A stretch of 7,641 nt of DNA from Marinagarivorans sp. UBA5868. GTDB lineage: Bacteria; Pseudomonadota; Gammaproteobacteria; Pseudomonadales; Cellvibrionaceae. The notes beneath the pieces were generated by a model. The model made no database searches. It had not been told where the DNA came from and saw nothing but the letters and a program-made list of their open reading frames with translations. The position numbers were made by a program, and so were the translations under genes. Shown piece by piece: positions 1 to 6,556 of this stretch. The stretch spans positions 1 through 7,641 of the forward strand of contig DJFQ01000030.1 in assembly GCA_002432095.1 (NCBI GenBank), read 5' to 3'. Position 1 is the stretch's first letter. Every line of letters starts with the position of its first letter.

Positions 1-942
1 CGGGCTTTTGTTCGACATTTTGCGGGAAGGGTAGAGGCGATTAAGGTTTACGACCGCATTCCGCGAGATGCGTATTTTGCGCTCGTCGATGAGGCTGCTC
101 GGCTCGGGCTTGATGTGGTAGGGCATCGCCCGCATTCCGTAAGTGCAATTGAAGCGGCGACGCATCAAAAATCCATCGAACACGCCCGCTTTATCTTGCA
201 TGATTCCTATCCCGGTAGCGAAAGTCTGCGCCTTAATACAGGCGCGTTTGAATGGCGCGAAGACCGCCGACGTATGCTGGATGAGCATGATCCCCAAATG
301 GCCGCTGATATTTTTGCCGCAATGGCGAAAAATGGCACATGGTATGTACCGACGCACCTTACCCGCTGGGTTGATGCCTATGCGGAGGATGCTTCCGTAC
401 GCGGAGATCCGCTGCTGCGTTATCTTCACCCATTAATGAAGTGGCAGTGGCTTGAAGACATCGACGGCACTCTGGCAGAAGATCCATCACCGGAAGCGCG
501 CGAAACCTATCGTGAATTTTATCGAAAGGGACTTGAGCTGACTGGCGCTGCCCATGCTGCGGGCGTAGGCGTTCTGGCGGGATCGGATTACATTATTGCT
601 GGAGCCGATATTCATAGAGAGCTGGAGCAGCTCGTGCTCGCCGGCTTGTCGCCAGCTGATGCGCTTATCGCCGCCACTTTAGCGCCGGCAAAATATTTTG
701 GTTTAGAAGCGCAGTACGGGACTGTGGCGCTTGGTAAAGTCGCCGACCTGCTTATTCTTAATAACAATCCCTTAACCGATATTCGCCACACCCAGCAAAT
801 TGAATCGGTCATCTTCAACGGGAATTTGTATGATCGGGATGCCCTTGATCAAATTTCGGATCACGTGGAACGACAGGCGGGGAGTTGGTCGGTGGCCTGC
901 AAGATTTTATGGCGGTTTTTGAAAAATCCCGCTGCTTATTGA
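1..942 (+). CDS. Imidazolonepropionase-like metal-dependent amidohydrolase, 5'-truncated
   Basis: The reading frame is open from the first base to TGA at 940-942, giving 313 residues, so the N-terminal part (expected to carry the first HxH metal site and any signal peptide) lies outside the window. Numbering from the first codon, family landmarks appear in order: IKVY with Lys15, the likely carboxylated bridging lysine; GH at 41-42, a metal histidine; EH at 60-61, a second metal histidine; VPTH ending at His119; and AGSD ending at Asp196, the catalytic/metal aspartate after the barrel. The tail GTVALGKVADLLIL is the usual return to the composite beta-sandwich, followed by the typical VIFNG strand. 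The reaction is hydrolysis of an amide or cyclic amide, but the substrate (peptide, imidazolone, xenobiotic) cannot be told. An internal GTG at 115 is not the start, because Lys15 and conserved sequence lie upstream of it. It is separated by 250 bases from the next gene and is probably its own unit. Confidence 0.9.
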   Translation, partial: RAFVRHFAGRVEAIKVYDRIPRDAYFALVDEAARLGLDVVGHRPHSVSAIEAATHQKSIEHARFILHDSYPGSESLRLNTGAFEWREDRRRMLDEHDPQMAADIFAAMAKNGTWYVPTHLTRWVDAYAEDASVRGDPLLRYLHPLMKWQWLEDIDGTLAEDPSPEARETYREFYRKGLELTGAAHAAGVGVLAGSDYIIAGADIHRELEQLVLAGLSPADALIAATLAPAKYFGLEAQYGTVALGKVADLLILNNNPLTDIRHTQQIESVIFNGNLYDRDALDQISDHVERQAGSWSVACKILWRFLKNPAAY

Positions 943-969
943 GGCGGCTTCGCCATTGCGCGGTCGGGG

Positions 970-998
970 TTGCCCATAAGCGCTCTGGCTGATATGGT
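970..998 (+). promoter_or_regulatory. Candidate sigma70 promoter for the sulP-usp operon
   Basis: TTGCCC (970-975) and TATGGT (993-998) are separated by exactly 17 bases, and each matches its consensus at 4 of 6 positions. It would give a leader of about 190 bases before the SulP start. A closer -35-like TCGACA at 1148-1153 lacks a good -10 and would start transcripts inside the ribosome site. This is a weak inference from sequence only. Confidence 0.25.
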
Positions 999-1181
999 GC
1001 GCGCCCGCTTTGTCGTACCGAAGAATTTCGATGACGTTTTTACCGATGGCCACTCCACCTTAGTTTCTCCCCATCTTTCTGTTTATTCGCCGGGCTGCCG
1101 AACACCGGTGCCTGCTGCGTTCCCCAAAATCTATGTGCGCCTGAATCTCGACAGTTTGGTCGTGCGCGCTATTTGTTTGCT

Positions 1182-1187
1182 AAGGAA
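1182..1187 (+). promoter_or_regulatory. Ribosome binding site deciding the SulP start
   Basis: AAGGAA lies 5 bases before ATG at 1193. The overlapping in-frame TTG at 1190 would be only 2 bases away, too close for efficient initiation, so ATG 1193 is preferred. Confidence 0.7.
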
Positions 1188-1192
1188 TATTG

Positions 1193-2689
1193 ATGTCTCC
1201 CTTTGCCAAAAAACTAAAATCCGCTTGGTTGTCCAATCTGCGTGGCGATCTGCTGGCCGGCATGGTTGTCGCTCTTGCTCTGGTACCAGAGGCGATTGCT
1301 TTTTCGATTATCGCTGGCGTCGATCCAAAAGTGGGGTTGTACGCGTCATTTTGCATCGCGGTGGTTATCGCATTTGTTGGTGGTCGGCCTGGAATGATTT
1401 CTGCCGCCACGGGTGCTATGGCCTTATTGATGATCACGTTGGTGAAAGAGCACGGTCTGCAATATCTGCTGGCTGCCACGTTGCTGACCGGGGTTTTCCA
1501 GATTATTGCTGGTTATTTGCGGCTCGGGGATTTGATGGGGTTTGTCTCCCGCTCGGTGGTGACCGGATTCGTAAATGCTCTAGCGATTCTGATTTTTCTC
1601 GCGCAGTTGCCGGAACTTACCGATGTCACCTGGCATGTGTATGCCATGACGGCGGCGGGGCTCGGCATTATTTATTTGTTTCCCTACGTTCCCAAAATTG
1701 GCCGCATTATTCCTTCACCGCTGGTTTGTATTCTTTCGCTCACCGTTGTGGCAGTGCTGCTCGGTTTGGAGATTCGCACGGTGGGCGATATGGGCGATCT
1801 GCCGGATACGTTGCCGGTATTTTTATGGCCGGATGTGCCGCTGACGCTCGAAACCTTGTGGATCATTCTGCCGTATTCACTACCGCTCGCGATTGTCGGC
1901 CTGTTGGAATCCATGATGACCGCAACAATTGTCGATGACCTTACCGATACCAACAGCGACAAGAATCGCGAGTGTAAAGGGCAGGGGGTTGCCAATATTT
2001 TCTCGGGGTTGCTTGGCGGCATGGCCGGGTGCGCGATGATCGGCCAGTCGGTGATCAATGTGAAATCCGGTGGCAGAACCCGCCTGTCGACGCTGAGCGC
2101 AGGCGTATTTTTATTGATCCTCGTGGTATTTCTTGGCCCATGGCTGTCATTGATTCCCATGGCGGCGCTGGTAGCGGTGATGATTATGGTATCCATCGGT
2201 ACTTTTAGCTGGGCGTCCATCGTTAATCTCAAAAAACACCCTTTGTCGACCAATATCGTGATGATCGCGACGGTTATCGTTGTAGTAGCGACTCATAATC
2301 TTGCCTACGGCGTTTTTGTGGGTGTGCTGCTGGCCGCGTTGTTTTTTGCCAATAAGGTGAGCCATTACATGGCTGTGGAATCCAGCTTGAACGACGAGGA
2401 AAACGTGCGGACATATCGCGTACTCGGGCAGGTGTTTTTCCGCTCCGCCGATAAATTCGTTGCGGCCTTCGATTTCAAAGAAGTGCTGGAAAAAGTGGTG
2501 ATCGATTTGACCCACGCGCATTTTTGGGACATCACCGCCGTCTCTGCGCTGGACAAAGTCGTGATCAAATTGCGACGTGAAGGTACAGAGGTGGAAGTGA
2601 TCGGCCTGAATGAAGCCAGCACCACCATTGTCGATCACTTCGGTGTGCATCAGAAGCCGGATGCCGTCAATCAGTTGATGGGTCATTAA
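1193..2689 (+). CDS. SulP (SLC26-type) anion transporter with C-terminal STAS domain
   Basis: This 498-residue protein is an inner-membrane transporter of the SulP family (sulfate, bicarbonate or other small anions; the substrate is not readable here). The N-terminal signature [17 protein letters not shown] starts at residue 18 and is followed by a string of hydrophobic segments to about residue 395. The conserved ES at 239-240 and the GQGVANI stretch precede [12 protein letters not shown] (275-286). That block aligns with the substrate-site region that reads PATAAIARS in many SulP proteins; the MAG-AMIGQ form is, from memory, typical of the short subfamily around Bacillus YvdB/YbaR. A cytosolic STAS domain covers roughly 400-490, with [11 protein letters not shown] around Asp446. 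The usual phosphorylatable Ser of anti-sigma antagonists is not at this site, as in many SulP STAS domains. The length is normal for the subfamily. It is followed 40 bases later by a universal stress protein gene, probably co-transcribed. Confidence 0.95.
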   Translation: MSPFAKKLKSAWLSNLRGDLLAGMVVALALVPEAIAFSIIAGVDPKVGLYASFCIAVVIAFVGGRPGMISAATGAMALLMITLVKEHGLQYLLAATLLTGVFQIIAGYLRLGDLMGFVSRSVVTGFVNALAILIFLAQLPELTDVTWHVYAMTAAGLGIIYLFPYVPKIGRIIPSPLVCILSLTVVAVLLGLEIRTVGDMGDLPDTLPVFLWPDVPLTLETLWIILPYSLPLAIVGLLESMMTATIVDDLTDTNSDKNRECKGQGVANIFSGLLGGMAGCAMIGQSVINVKSGGRTRLSTLSAGVFLLILVVFLGPWLSLIPMAALVAVMIMVSIGTFSWASIVNLKKHPLSTNIVMIATVIVVVATHNLAYGVFVGVLLAALFFANKVSHYMAVESSLNDEENVRTYRVLGQVFFRSADKFVAAFDFKEVLEKVVIDLTHAHFWDITAVSALDKVVIKLRREGTEVEVIGLNEASTTIVDHFGVHQKPDAVNQLMGH

Positions 2690-2716
2690 TGGCCGTCGCT
2701 ATTTGGCCGCAAAAAA

Positions 2717-2722
2717 AGAGGA
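2717..2722 (+). promoter_or_regulatory. Ribosome binding site deciding the universal stress protein start
   Basis: AGAGGA lies 7 bases before ATG at 2730. An in-frame TTG at 2703 would add nine residues, but it has no ribosome site of its own and the extra residues (AAKKEEFP) are encoded by the Shine-Dalgarno region itself. Confidence 0.8.
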
Positions 2723-2729
2723 ATTCCCG

Positions 2730-3581
2730 ATGAACAACATTATTGCCTGTATCGATCATTCACCTGCGGCGGAAGCGGTGTGCGATTACGCCTCCTGGGC
2801 GAGCCTGCAATTGGACGCGCCCCTGACATTTCTGCATGTGCTGGATGACGATCATTATCCAGCGCCGCAGGATTTCTCCGGCAACATCGGCCTCGGCTCC
2901 CGTGAACATCTGCTGGAACGGCTTGCCACTCTCGATGAAGAGCGCGGCCGCTTGGCCAGGGAACACGGCCAGCATTTACTGGATGACGCCAAGCAGCGAG
3001 CGCGCGATGCCGGGGTAGAAAAACCCCATTGCAGCCAGCGCCACGGCGATTTGGTAGATTCGCTGAAAGAACTGGAAAGTGACATTCGCTTGCTGATTAT
3101 GGGGCGCCAGGGTGAAAGCTCAGCCGAGCTGGCCGATCAGGTGGGCAGCCAAATCGAAAGCGTAGTACGTTCGCTCAGCCGCCCCATCCTGGTGGTACCC
3201 AAAACCTTTGTCGCGCCACGCCGTTTTGTCATTGCCTTCGACGGTAGCCCTACCAGTCGCAAGTGCGTCGAGATGATTGCCTCCAGTCCTTTATTTCGCG
3301 CACTGGAGTGTCGCTTGCTGATGGTGGGCGAGGGGGATAATGAGGCTCAACAACAAATGACATGGGCTTCTGAATTGTTGAGTCGCGCAGGGTTTAATCC
3401 GACGCAGGACATTCGCCAGGGAATCATCGAAGACACCATTCTTCAGCATTGCGATCAGGTCGGCGCGGATGTGTTGGCGATGGGCGCTTACGGCCATTCG
3501 CGCATCCGTCAGTTTTTTGTGGGTAGCACTACCTCCAATCTGTTAGCGCGTATTCGTTTGCCTCTTTTGTTATTACGCTAG
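2730..3581 (+). CDS. Universal stress protein with two tandem UspA domains
   Basis: This is a 283-residue cytosolic protein made of two UspA folds in one chain. Domain 1 (about 1-155) starts with IIACIDHS, with Asp9 at the nucleotide-binding position, and ends in MGRQG (124-128), a 10-residue gap, GS, then PILVV. Domain 2 (about 160-283) starts with FVIAFDGSP and ends with MGAYG (251-255), exactly nine residues, then GS at 265-266. The second domain therefore matches the ATP-binding pattern G-2x-G-9x-G(S/T) exactly, while the first has one extra residue and may bind nucleotide less well or not at all. A long charged helical segment (about residues 60-95) sits in domain 1. The gene follows the SulP transporter by 40 bases and probably shares its mRNA, suggesting a role in sensing energy or stress state alongside anion transport. 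The final codons lie in the first unit of a tandem repeat that runs past the stop. Confidence 0.95.
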   Translation: MNNIIACIDHSPAAEAVCDYASWASLQLDAPLTFLHVLDDDHYPAPQDFSGNIGLGSREHLLERLATLDEERGRLAREHGQHLLDDAKQRARDAGVEKPHCSQRHGDLVDSLKELESDIRLLIMGRQGESSAELADQVGSQIESVVRSLSRPILVVPKTFVAPRRFVIAFDGSPTSRKCVEMIASSPLFRALECRLLMVGEGDNEAQQQMTWASELLSRAGFNPTQDIRQGIIEDTILQHCDQVGADVLAMGAYGHSRIRQFFVGSTTSNLLARIRLPLLLLR

Positions 3582-3638
3582 CTCTTTTGTTATTGCCTCA
3601 ACTCTTTTGATTGCGGTGACTCTTTTGTCACTGCGCTG
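3562..3638 (+). repeat. Four imperfect tandem repeats with CTCTTTTG core
   Basis: The 8-base core CTCTTTTG begins at 3562, 3582, 3602 and 3620, with unit lengths of 20, 20, 18 and about 19 bases. Units 1 and 2 share their first 13 bases (CTCTTTTGTTATT), and units 2 and 3 share ATTGC after the core. A decayed CTC start at 3639 may be a fifth unit. The first unit encodes the last residues and stop codon of the universal stress protein, so the array probably arose by duplication of the 3' end of that gene. Confidence 0.85.
3613..3634 (+). terminator. Stem-loop downstream of the usp gene, possible terminator or mRNA 3' end
   Basis: GCGGTGAC (3613-3620) pairs with GTCACTGC (3627-3634): eight pairs including one G-U, with loop TCTTTT, starting 32 bases after the usp stop. 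No T-run follows, so it is not a classical intrinsic terminator; it could be a 3' stabilising or processing hairpin. An alternative stem GCGCT (3633-3637) with AGCGC (3645-3649) overlaps it by two bases. Confidence 0.35.
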
Positions 3639-3707
3639 CTCAATAGCGCGATCTTCCCGGCGATTCGCTTAGGTAAATCTCACCTGAAAACTAAAAAATA
3701 TGGTGAA

Positions 3708-3736
3708 TTGCTAGAAAATCTGGAATTTCAATTAAT
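3708..3736 (+). promoter_or_regulatory. Candidate sigma70 promoter of the lipoprotein/DUF1552 operon
   Basis: TTGCTA (3708-3713) and ATTAAT (3731-3736) are separated by exactly 17 bases; each hexamer matches consensus at 4 of 6. The surrounding stretch is AT-rich, unlike the GC-rich flanks. The -10 overlaps the left end of the near-palindrome at 3733-3752, a classic repressor position. It would produce a 5' leader of roughly 230 bases. Inference from sequence only. Confidence 0.35.
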
Positions 3737-3752
3737 AGGTCGCGACCTGTTA
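3733..3752. promoter_or_regulatory. 20-bp near-perfect palindrome, candidate operator
   Basis: The core AGGTCGCGACCT (3737-3748) is a perfect 12-bp palindrome. Pairing resumes outside a single mismatch (T3736/G3749) with TAA and TTA, so 9 of 10 base pairs are symmetric. Its place over and just after the candidate -10 suggests a binding site for a dimeric regulator; which one is unknown. Confidence 0.45.
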
Positions 3753-3762
3753 TCGCTAGAGT

Positions 3763-3789
3763 CGCAGGCTGCCAAAACCCTTGCCTGCG
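3763..3789 (+). other. Stem-loop in the putative leader of the lipoprotein gene
   Basis: CGCAGGC (3763-3769) and GCCTGCG (3783-3789) form a 7-bp perfect stem with a 13-base loop. AGT just outside the left arm can pair with ACT after a three-base bulge on the right. No T-run follows, so it is not an intrinsic terminator. Its role is unknown. Confidence 0.3.
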
Positions 3790-3902
3790 CTGACTCTTCA
3801 TGCTGTGCGAGCTGACCCACTTCCACTTGGTTAACCCAATACCGGGCAGCTTTTAACACAATGTGATCAGCTTCATCCTCCGCATTGATGCAAAACGGTT
3901 AC

Positions 3903-3914
3903 ATTGGCGCCAAT
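3903..3914. promoter_or_regulatory. 12-bp perfect palindrome ATTGGCGCCAAT upstream of the lipoprotein start
   Basis: ATTGGCGCCAAT reads identically on both strands and lies 57 bases before the ATG at 3972. It could be a second regulator site or a small leader hairpin. Symmetry is the only evidence. Confidence 0.3.
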
Positions 3915-3971
3915 TACTACCTTGGGCAAAGGTTTGCGAACCATCAAAGCAATAATGAACGGGACAGCAAT

Positions 3972-6524
3972 ATGAATGTAAAAGCCGCGTTTGCCGCAGC
4001 GTCCTTAGCACTTGTCTTAAGCATGGGGCTGACGGGATGTGGTGGCTCTGATGAAGATCCTACCGGCTCGTCATCCAGCAGCTCCAGCTCATCATCTTCA
4101 AGCACCTCGTCGTCGAGCTCTTCTTCCAGCAGCAGTTCATCGTCCAGTAGTTCTTCTTCTGGCCGGTCGAGCAGTTCCAGCAGTTCTTCATCAAGTGGCG
4201 TCAGCAGCTCCAGCGGCCTGGTTGGCGATGCTGTGCGCGGTAAAGAGCGTTACGAAAGCGCGGCAATGAATTGTGTCGGCTGCCACGGGGTAAAAGGCGG
4301 CGGGCCGGTGGCAGTGATCGACGCCAGCAAATTTTCCCCAGGCACCCGCACCCTGGAGCAGTTGATCTCCGCGACTATGCCCAGCCAGGCACCGACATCC
4401 TGTGTTGGCCAATGTGCCGCTGACATTGCCGCTTACATTCATACCTGGACGGTTACCACTCCCGTACAAGCCTGTGAAGACAACCTGACCTACGGGCCGC
4501 GCCAGCTGAAGCTGCTGACTCGTGAGGAGTACCAGAACTCACTGGAGGATTTGATCGGTATCGACTTCAACGCCGCTGCCGGCATTCCCGCGGATGCGGA
4601 TATCCACGGTTACAACAACAACATTGCCGCTGCCGTTACTCAAATTCACCAGGAATCCTACTTTGAAGCCGCCAAACAGGCCGCCGCCTGGGCTAAAGAG
4701 CGCAACTTTGCGGGGGTCGTGGATTGCCCGCTTAGCAACCGTCAGAGCTGCATTAACGACTTCACCCAGAACTTCGCCAAGCGTGTATTTCGTCGGCCGC
4801 TGACCAAAGGTGAAATCACCGCCTTTACCGCGCTGTTCGGCGATAGCTTTACCGGCGGTGATGTGGCGGCGGGAATTGAGATGGCTATCACCTCCGCGTT
4901 GGTATCACCCGCCTTTCTCTACCGCTCGGAGCAGGGAGTTCCTGTATCCCTCGGCGAATACGACGGTAGCCAATACGAATTCGCGAGCACACCCACCACT
5001 TTGCTCGCCGCGAATTTTACCGACAAGCGCCACTACACCACCGGCACACTCAGCGGCGCGGTGATCTTTGGCGATACCACCAACAGTCGCCAGCAGGGCA
5101 AACTCGGTCAGCATCTTTCGTTCACCGGCGCAGGCACGTTGATCGAGTTCAGCGTGCGCGGTGTGATCCCGGACGACGGCACGATTCCACAATTGAAGTT
5201 TGGGGTAGGCACCATCAGCGGCGCGATCGATGTGGATTGGGAAGAGTTTCGAACCCTGTCCCTGTATCTGCCAGGAGTGAGCGGCCATCGGGAATTTGCG
5301 TTCTACGTGGATCCGTCGCCAGCGCAGATCGAAATGCATCAAGTCCGGTATGGCGAAGCCCGGCGCCTGGCCAATGCACCAGACGATGATGCTTTTGAGC
5401 TAACCCAGTACGAGATCGCCACCTATCTCGCTTATACCTTTACCGGTTCGACACCCGATAGCGCCTTGCTGGCGGCGGCCGAGGCGGGGGCGCTGGAAAC
5501 CGATGCACAAATTGCCGCTCAGGTTGAACGACTGCTCGCCACGCCACGCGCCGAGAAACGCTTGGGTAACTTCGCAGCGCAGTGGATGGGCACGGACTTG
5601 GCGCTCACTGAGCCCAAAGACATGAATCTGTTCCCGGAGATTAACGACACCATTCGTCAGTCCATGGCGCGGGAAGTGCGGGAGTTGTTTATCCACGCAA
5701 GCCTGAAGGGGAACCGATTCTCTGAGTTCTTCAGCACCGACTATGCCTTCGTCGATAACACCCTGGCGCAATATTACGGTCTGGGCAGCGGGAACGGCTC
5801 GACGTTTGCCAAAGTCCACGGCGGCGGTGAGCGCGGCGGTATTCTTACCACCGGTGCCTTCCACGTGGCTTATGGCAACTTTGAAGAAACATCTCCCATC
5901 GTGCGCGCCGCGCGGGTACGGGAAAAACTTCTGTGCCAGGAAATCCCGCCACCTCCTGCGGGCATCGCCATTGATCGCGCCGCGGCTGAAGAGCGCATCG
6001 CTGGCATCATTGCCGATGGCGGCTCGGTCACCCAGCGCCATCGCACGGAATTGCTGACCGAGGAACCTTACTGCGCGCAGTGTCACCAGAAGATCATCAA
6101 TCCCCTGGGCTTTGGTATGGAGGATTTTGATTCCATCGGCCGCTATCAACTGCTCGACATCAACAACAACCCGGTGGATGCCAGCGGTGTGTTGCACGGC
6201 ATTGAATCCCTGGCGGACATAGATTCCACCAGCATGGGCTTTAACGGCAGCAAAGAGCTGGGAGTGGTTTTGGCCAGCACCGAAAGTGCCTACGAATGTT
6301 TTGTGGAGAACGCCTTCCGTTTTGCCACCGGCATGGGCACACACAAGATTGATAAGGACAACCCGGATATCGGCAGTCTAACGGCCCAGGAAATTCAGGA
6401 CTACACCTGTTCCGTTAAAGGTATGACCGAGACCATGATCCAATCGGGGTACAACGCCCGCGAGATGTTCAAGTCCCTGGGTACCATGAAGCTGATCCGC
6501 TACCGAAAAGATATGAACCGCTGA
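3972..6524 (+). CDS. Exported dihaem cytochrome c lipoprotein with DUF1587/1595/1592/1588/1585 domains
   Basis: This 850-residue protein starts at ATG 3972 with a lipoprotein signal peptide: lipobox LTGC, lipidated Cys23, then Gly-Gly, so there is no Asp+2 inner-membrane retention signal and an outer-membrane location is likely. A frame opening upstream at TTG 3885 is rejected because the signal peptide begins at MNVK; GGGA at 3961-3964 is a modest ribosome site. Order of parts: serine linker 33-81; cytochrome c domain about 85-160 with CVGCH (101-105) and probable axial Met136 in TMP; DUF1587-like about 177-240 (LLTREEYQNSLEDLIG); DUF1595-like about 260-320 (FAKRVFRRPLT to SPAFLYRSE); beta-rich insertion about 328-465; DUF1592 about 475-605; DUF1588 about 620-730 with a second haem motif CAQCH (701-705) and NPLGFGMEDFD; DUF1585 about 770-845. 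Cys144/148, 168, 252 and 260 may form disulfides. Biochemical function is unknown. The DUF1552 gene follows 32 bases later, as is usual for this family. Confidence 0.93.
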   Translation: MNVKAAFAAASLALVLSMGLTGCGGSDEDPTGSSSSSSSSSSSSTSSSSSSSSSSSSSSSSSSGRSSSSSSSSSSGVSSSSGLVGDAVRGKERYESAAMNCVGCHGVKGGGPVAVIDASKFSPGTRTLEQLISATMPSQAPTSCVGQCAADIAAYIHTWTVTTPVQACEDNLTYGPRQLKLLTREEYQNSLEDLIGIDFNAAAGIPADADIHGYNNNIAAAVTQIHQESYFEAAKQAAAWAKERNFAGVVDCPLSNRQSCINDFTQNFAKRVFRRPLTKGEITAFTALFGDSFTGGDVAAGIEMAITSALVSPAFLYRSEQGVPVSLGEYDGSQYEFASTPTTLLAANFTDKRHYTTGTLSGAVIFGDTTNSRQQGKLGQHLSFTGAGTLIEFSVRGVIPDDGTIPQLKFGVGTISGAIDVDWEEFRTLSLYLPGVSGHREFAFYVDPSPAQIEMHQVRYGEARRLANAPDDDAFELTQYEIATYLAYTFTGSTPDSALLAAAEAGALETDAQIAAQVERLLATPRAEKRLGNFAAQWMGTDLALTEPKDMNLFPEINDTIRQSMAREVRELFIHASLKGNRFSEFFSTDYAFVDNTLAQYYGLGSGNGSTFAKVHGGGERGGILTTGAFHVAYGNFEETSPIVRAARVREKLLCQEIPPPPAGIAIDRAAAEERIAGIIADGGSVTQRHRTELLTEEPYCAQCHQKIINPLGFGMEDFDSIGRYQLLDINNNPVDASGVLHGIESLADIDSTSMGFNGSKELGVVLASTESAYECFVENAFRFATGMGTHKIDKDNPDIGSLTAQEIQDYTCSVKGMTETMIQSGYNAREMFKSLGTMKLIRYRKDMNR
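4068..4214 (+). repeat. Poly-serine linker coding tract
   Basis: Residues 33-81 of the lipoprotein contain 44 serines in 49 positions, in runs of 12, 18, 10 and 4 broken by Thr, Gly-Arg and Gly-Val. All six serine codons are used in mixed order, so this is not a simple microsatellite; selection appears to act on the amino-acid sequence. Such linkers join anchors or modules in Cellvibrio-type secreted proteins. Confidence 0.9.
4956..5366 (+). other. Beta-rich insertion in the lipoprotein, possible carbohydrate-binding module
   Basis: This stretch encodes about residues 329-465, between the SPAFLYRSE end of the DUF1595-like part and the ELTQYEIATYLAY start of DUF1592, which in simpler family members lie close together. 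It is rich in alternating hydrophobic, Gly, Thr and Asp residues (for example TLIEFSVRGVIPDDG and REFAFYVD), suggesting a beta-sandwich. The pattern recalls calcium-dependent xylan-binding modules, but I cannot assign a family from sequence alone. Boundaries are approximate. Confidence 0.5.
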
Positions 6525-6530
6525 GGCGGT
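6517..6530 (+). other. Small hairpin enclosing the lipoprotein stop codon
   Basis: ACCGC (6517-6521) and GCGGT (6526-6530) form a 5-bp stem whose TGAG loop contains the TGA stop. It sits in the short gap before the DUF1552 gene and could affect coupling or mRNA processing, but a stem this short can occur by chance. Confidence 0.25.
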
Positions 6531-6556
6531 GTGGCTAAAACGAGAGAGACATAACT

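Larger units (their letters stand above)
943..1192. other. Intergenic gap between amidohydrolase and SulP operon
   Basis: This 250-base stretch has no convincing gene. One forward frame is open from 970 and runs on into the SulP gene in a different frame, but its translation has no recognisable domain and no ribosome site. Just after the amidohydrolase stop, GGCG-GCTT-CGCC (944-955) could form a 4-bp hairpin without a T-run, too weak to call a terminator. A candidate promoter for the SulP operon is listed separately. Confidence 0.6.
3582..3971. other. 390-base intergenic region between usp and the cytochrome lipoprotein
   Basis: I find no convincing gene here. The stretch holds the rest of the CTCTTTTG repeats, a hairpin (3613-3634), a candidate promoter (3708-3736), a 20-bp near-palindrome (3733-3752), a stem-loop (3763-3789) and a 12-bp palindrome (3903-3914). 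It is probably the control region of the lipoprotein/DUF1552 operon. A forward frame remains open after the usp TAG as far as TGA 3813-3815, and a 36-codon minus-strand frame (3691-3801) exists, but neither has a ribosome site or a recognisable product. Confidence 0.7.

Noticed and set aside
970..1938. Long forward frame (322 codons) overlapping the start of the SulP gene
   Set aside because: Most of it lies in another frame of a clear SulP gene; the product is rich in Cys, Arg and Gly without a domain, and no ribosome site precedes it.
1684..2686. Two overlapping minus-strand frames (189 and 179 codons) opposite SulP
   Set aside because: Both are antisense to transmembrane and STAS coding sequence and have His/Arg/Thr-rich compositions with no family resemblance.
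3691..3801. Small minus-strand frame of 36 codons in the intergenic region
   Set aside because: No ribosome binding site before its ATG, no recognisable sequence, and the length is expected by chance.
3885..3971. Upstream TTG extension of the lipoprotein by 29 residues
   Set aside because: It would bury the signal peptide, which begins cleanly at the ATG at 3972, and it has no ribosome site.
4068..4214. Serine tract as a CRISPR-like or microsatellite repeat
   Set aside because: There is no repeat-spacer periodicity, and mixed codon use shows it is a coding low-complexity linker.
4404..4418. CVGQC in the cytochrome domain as a possible additional haem site
   Set aside because: The spacing is CxxxC and no histidine follows, so it is not a CxxCH site; a disulfide is more likely.
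5400..6344. Minus-strand frame of 314 codons opposite the lipoprotein
   Set aside because: It is antisense to well-conserved DUF1592/1588 coding sequence, shows no recognisable domain, and is explained by the codon bias of the GC-rich + strand gene.
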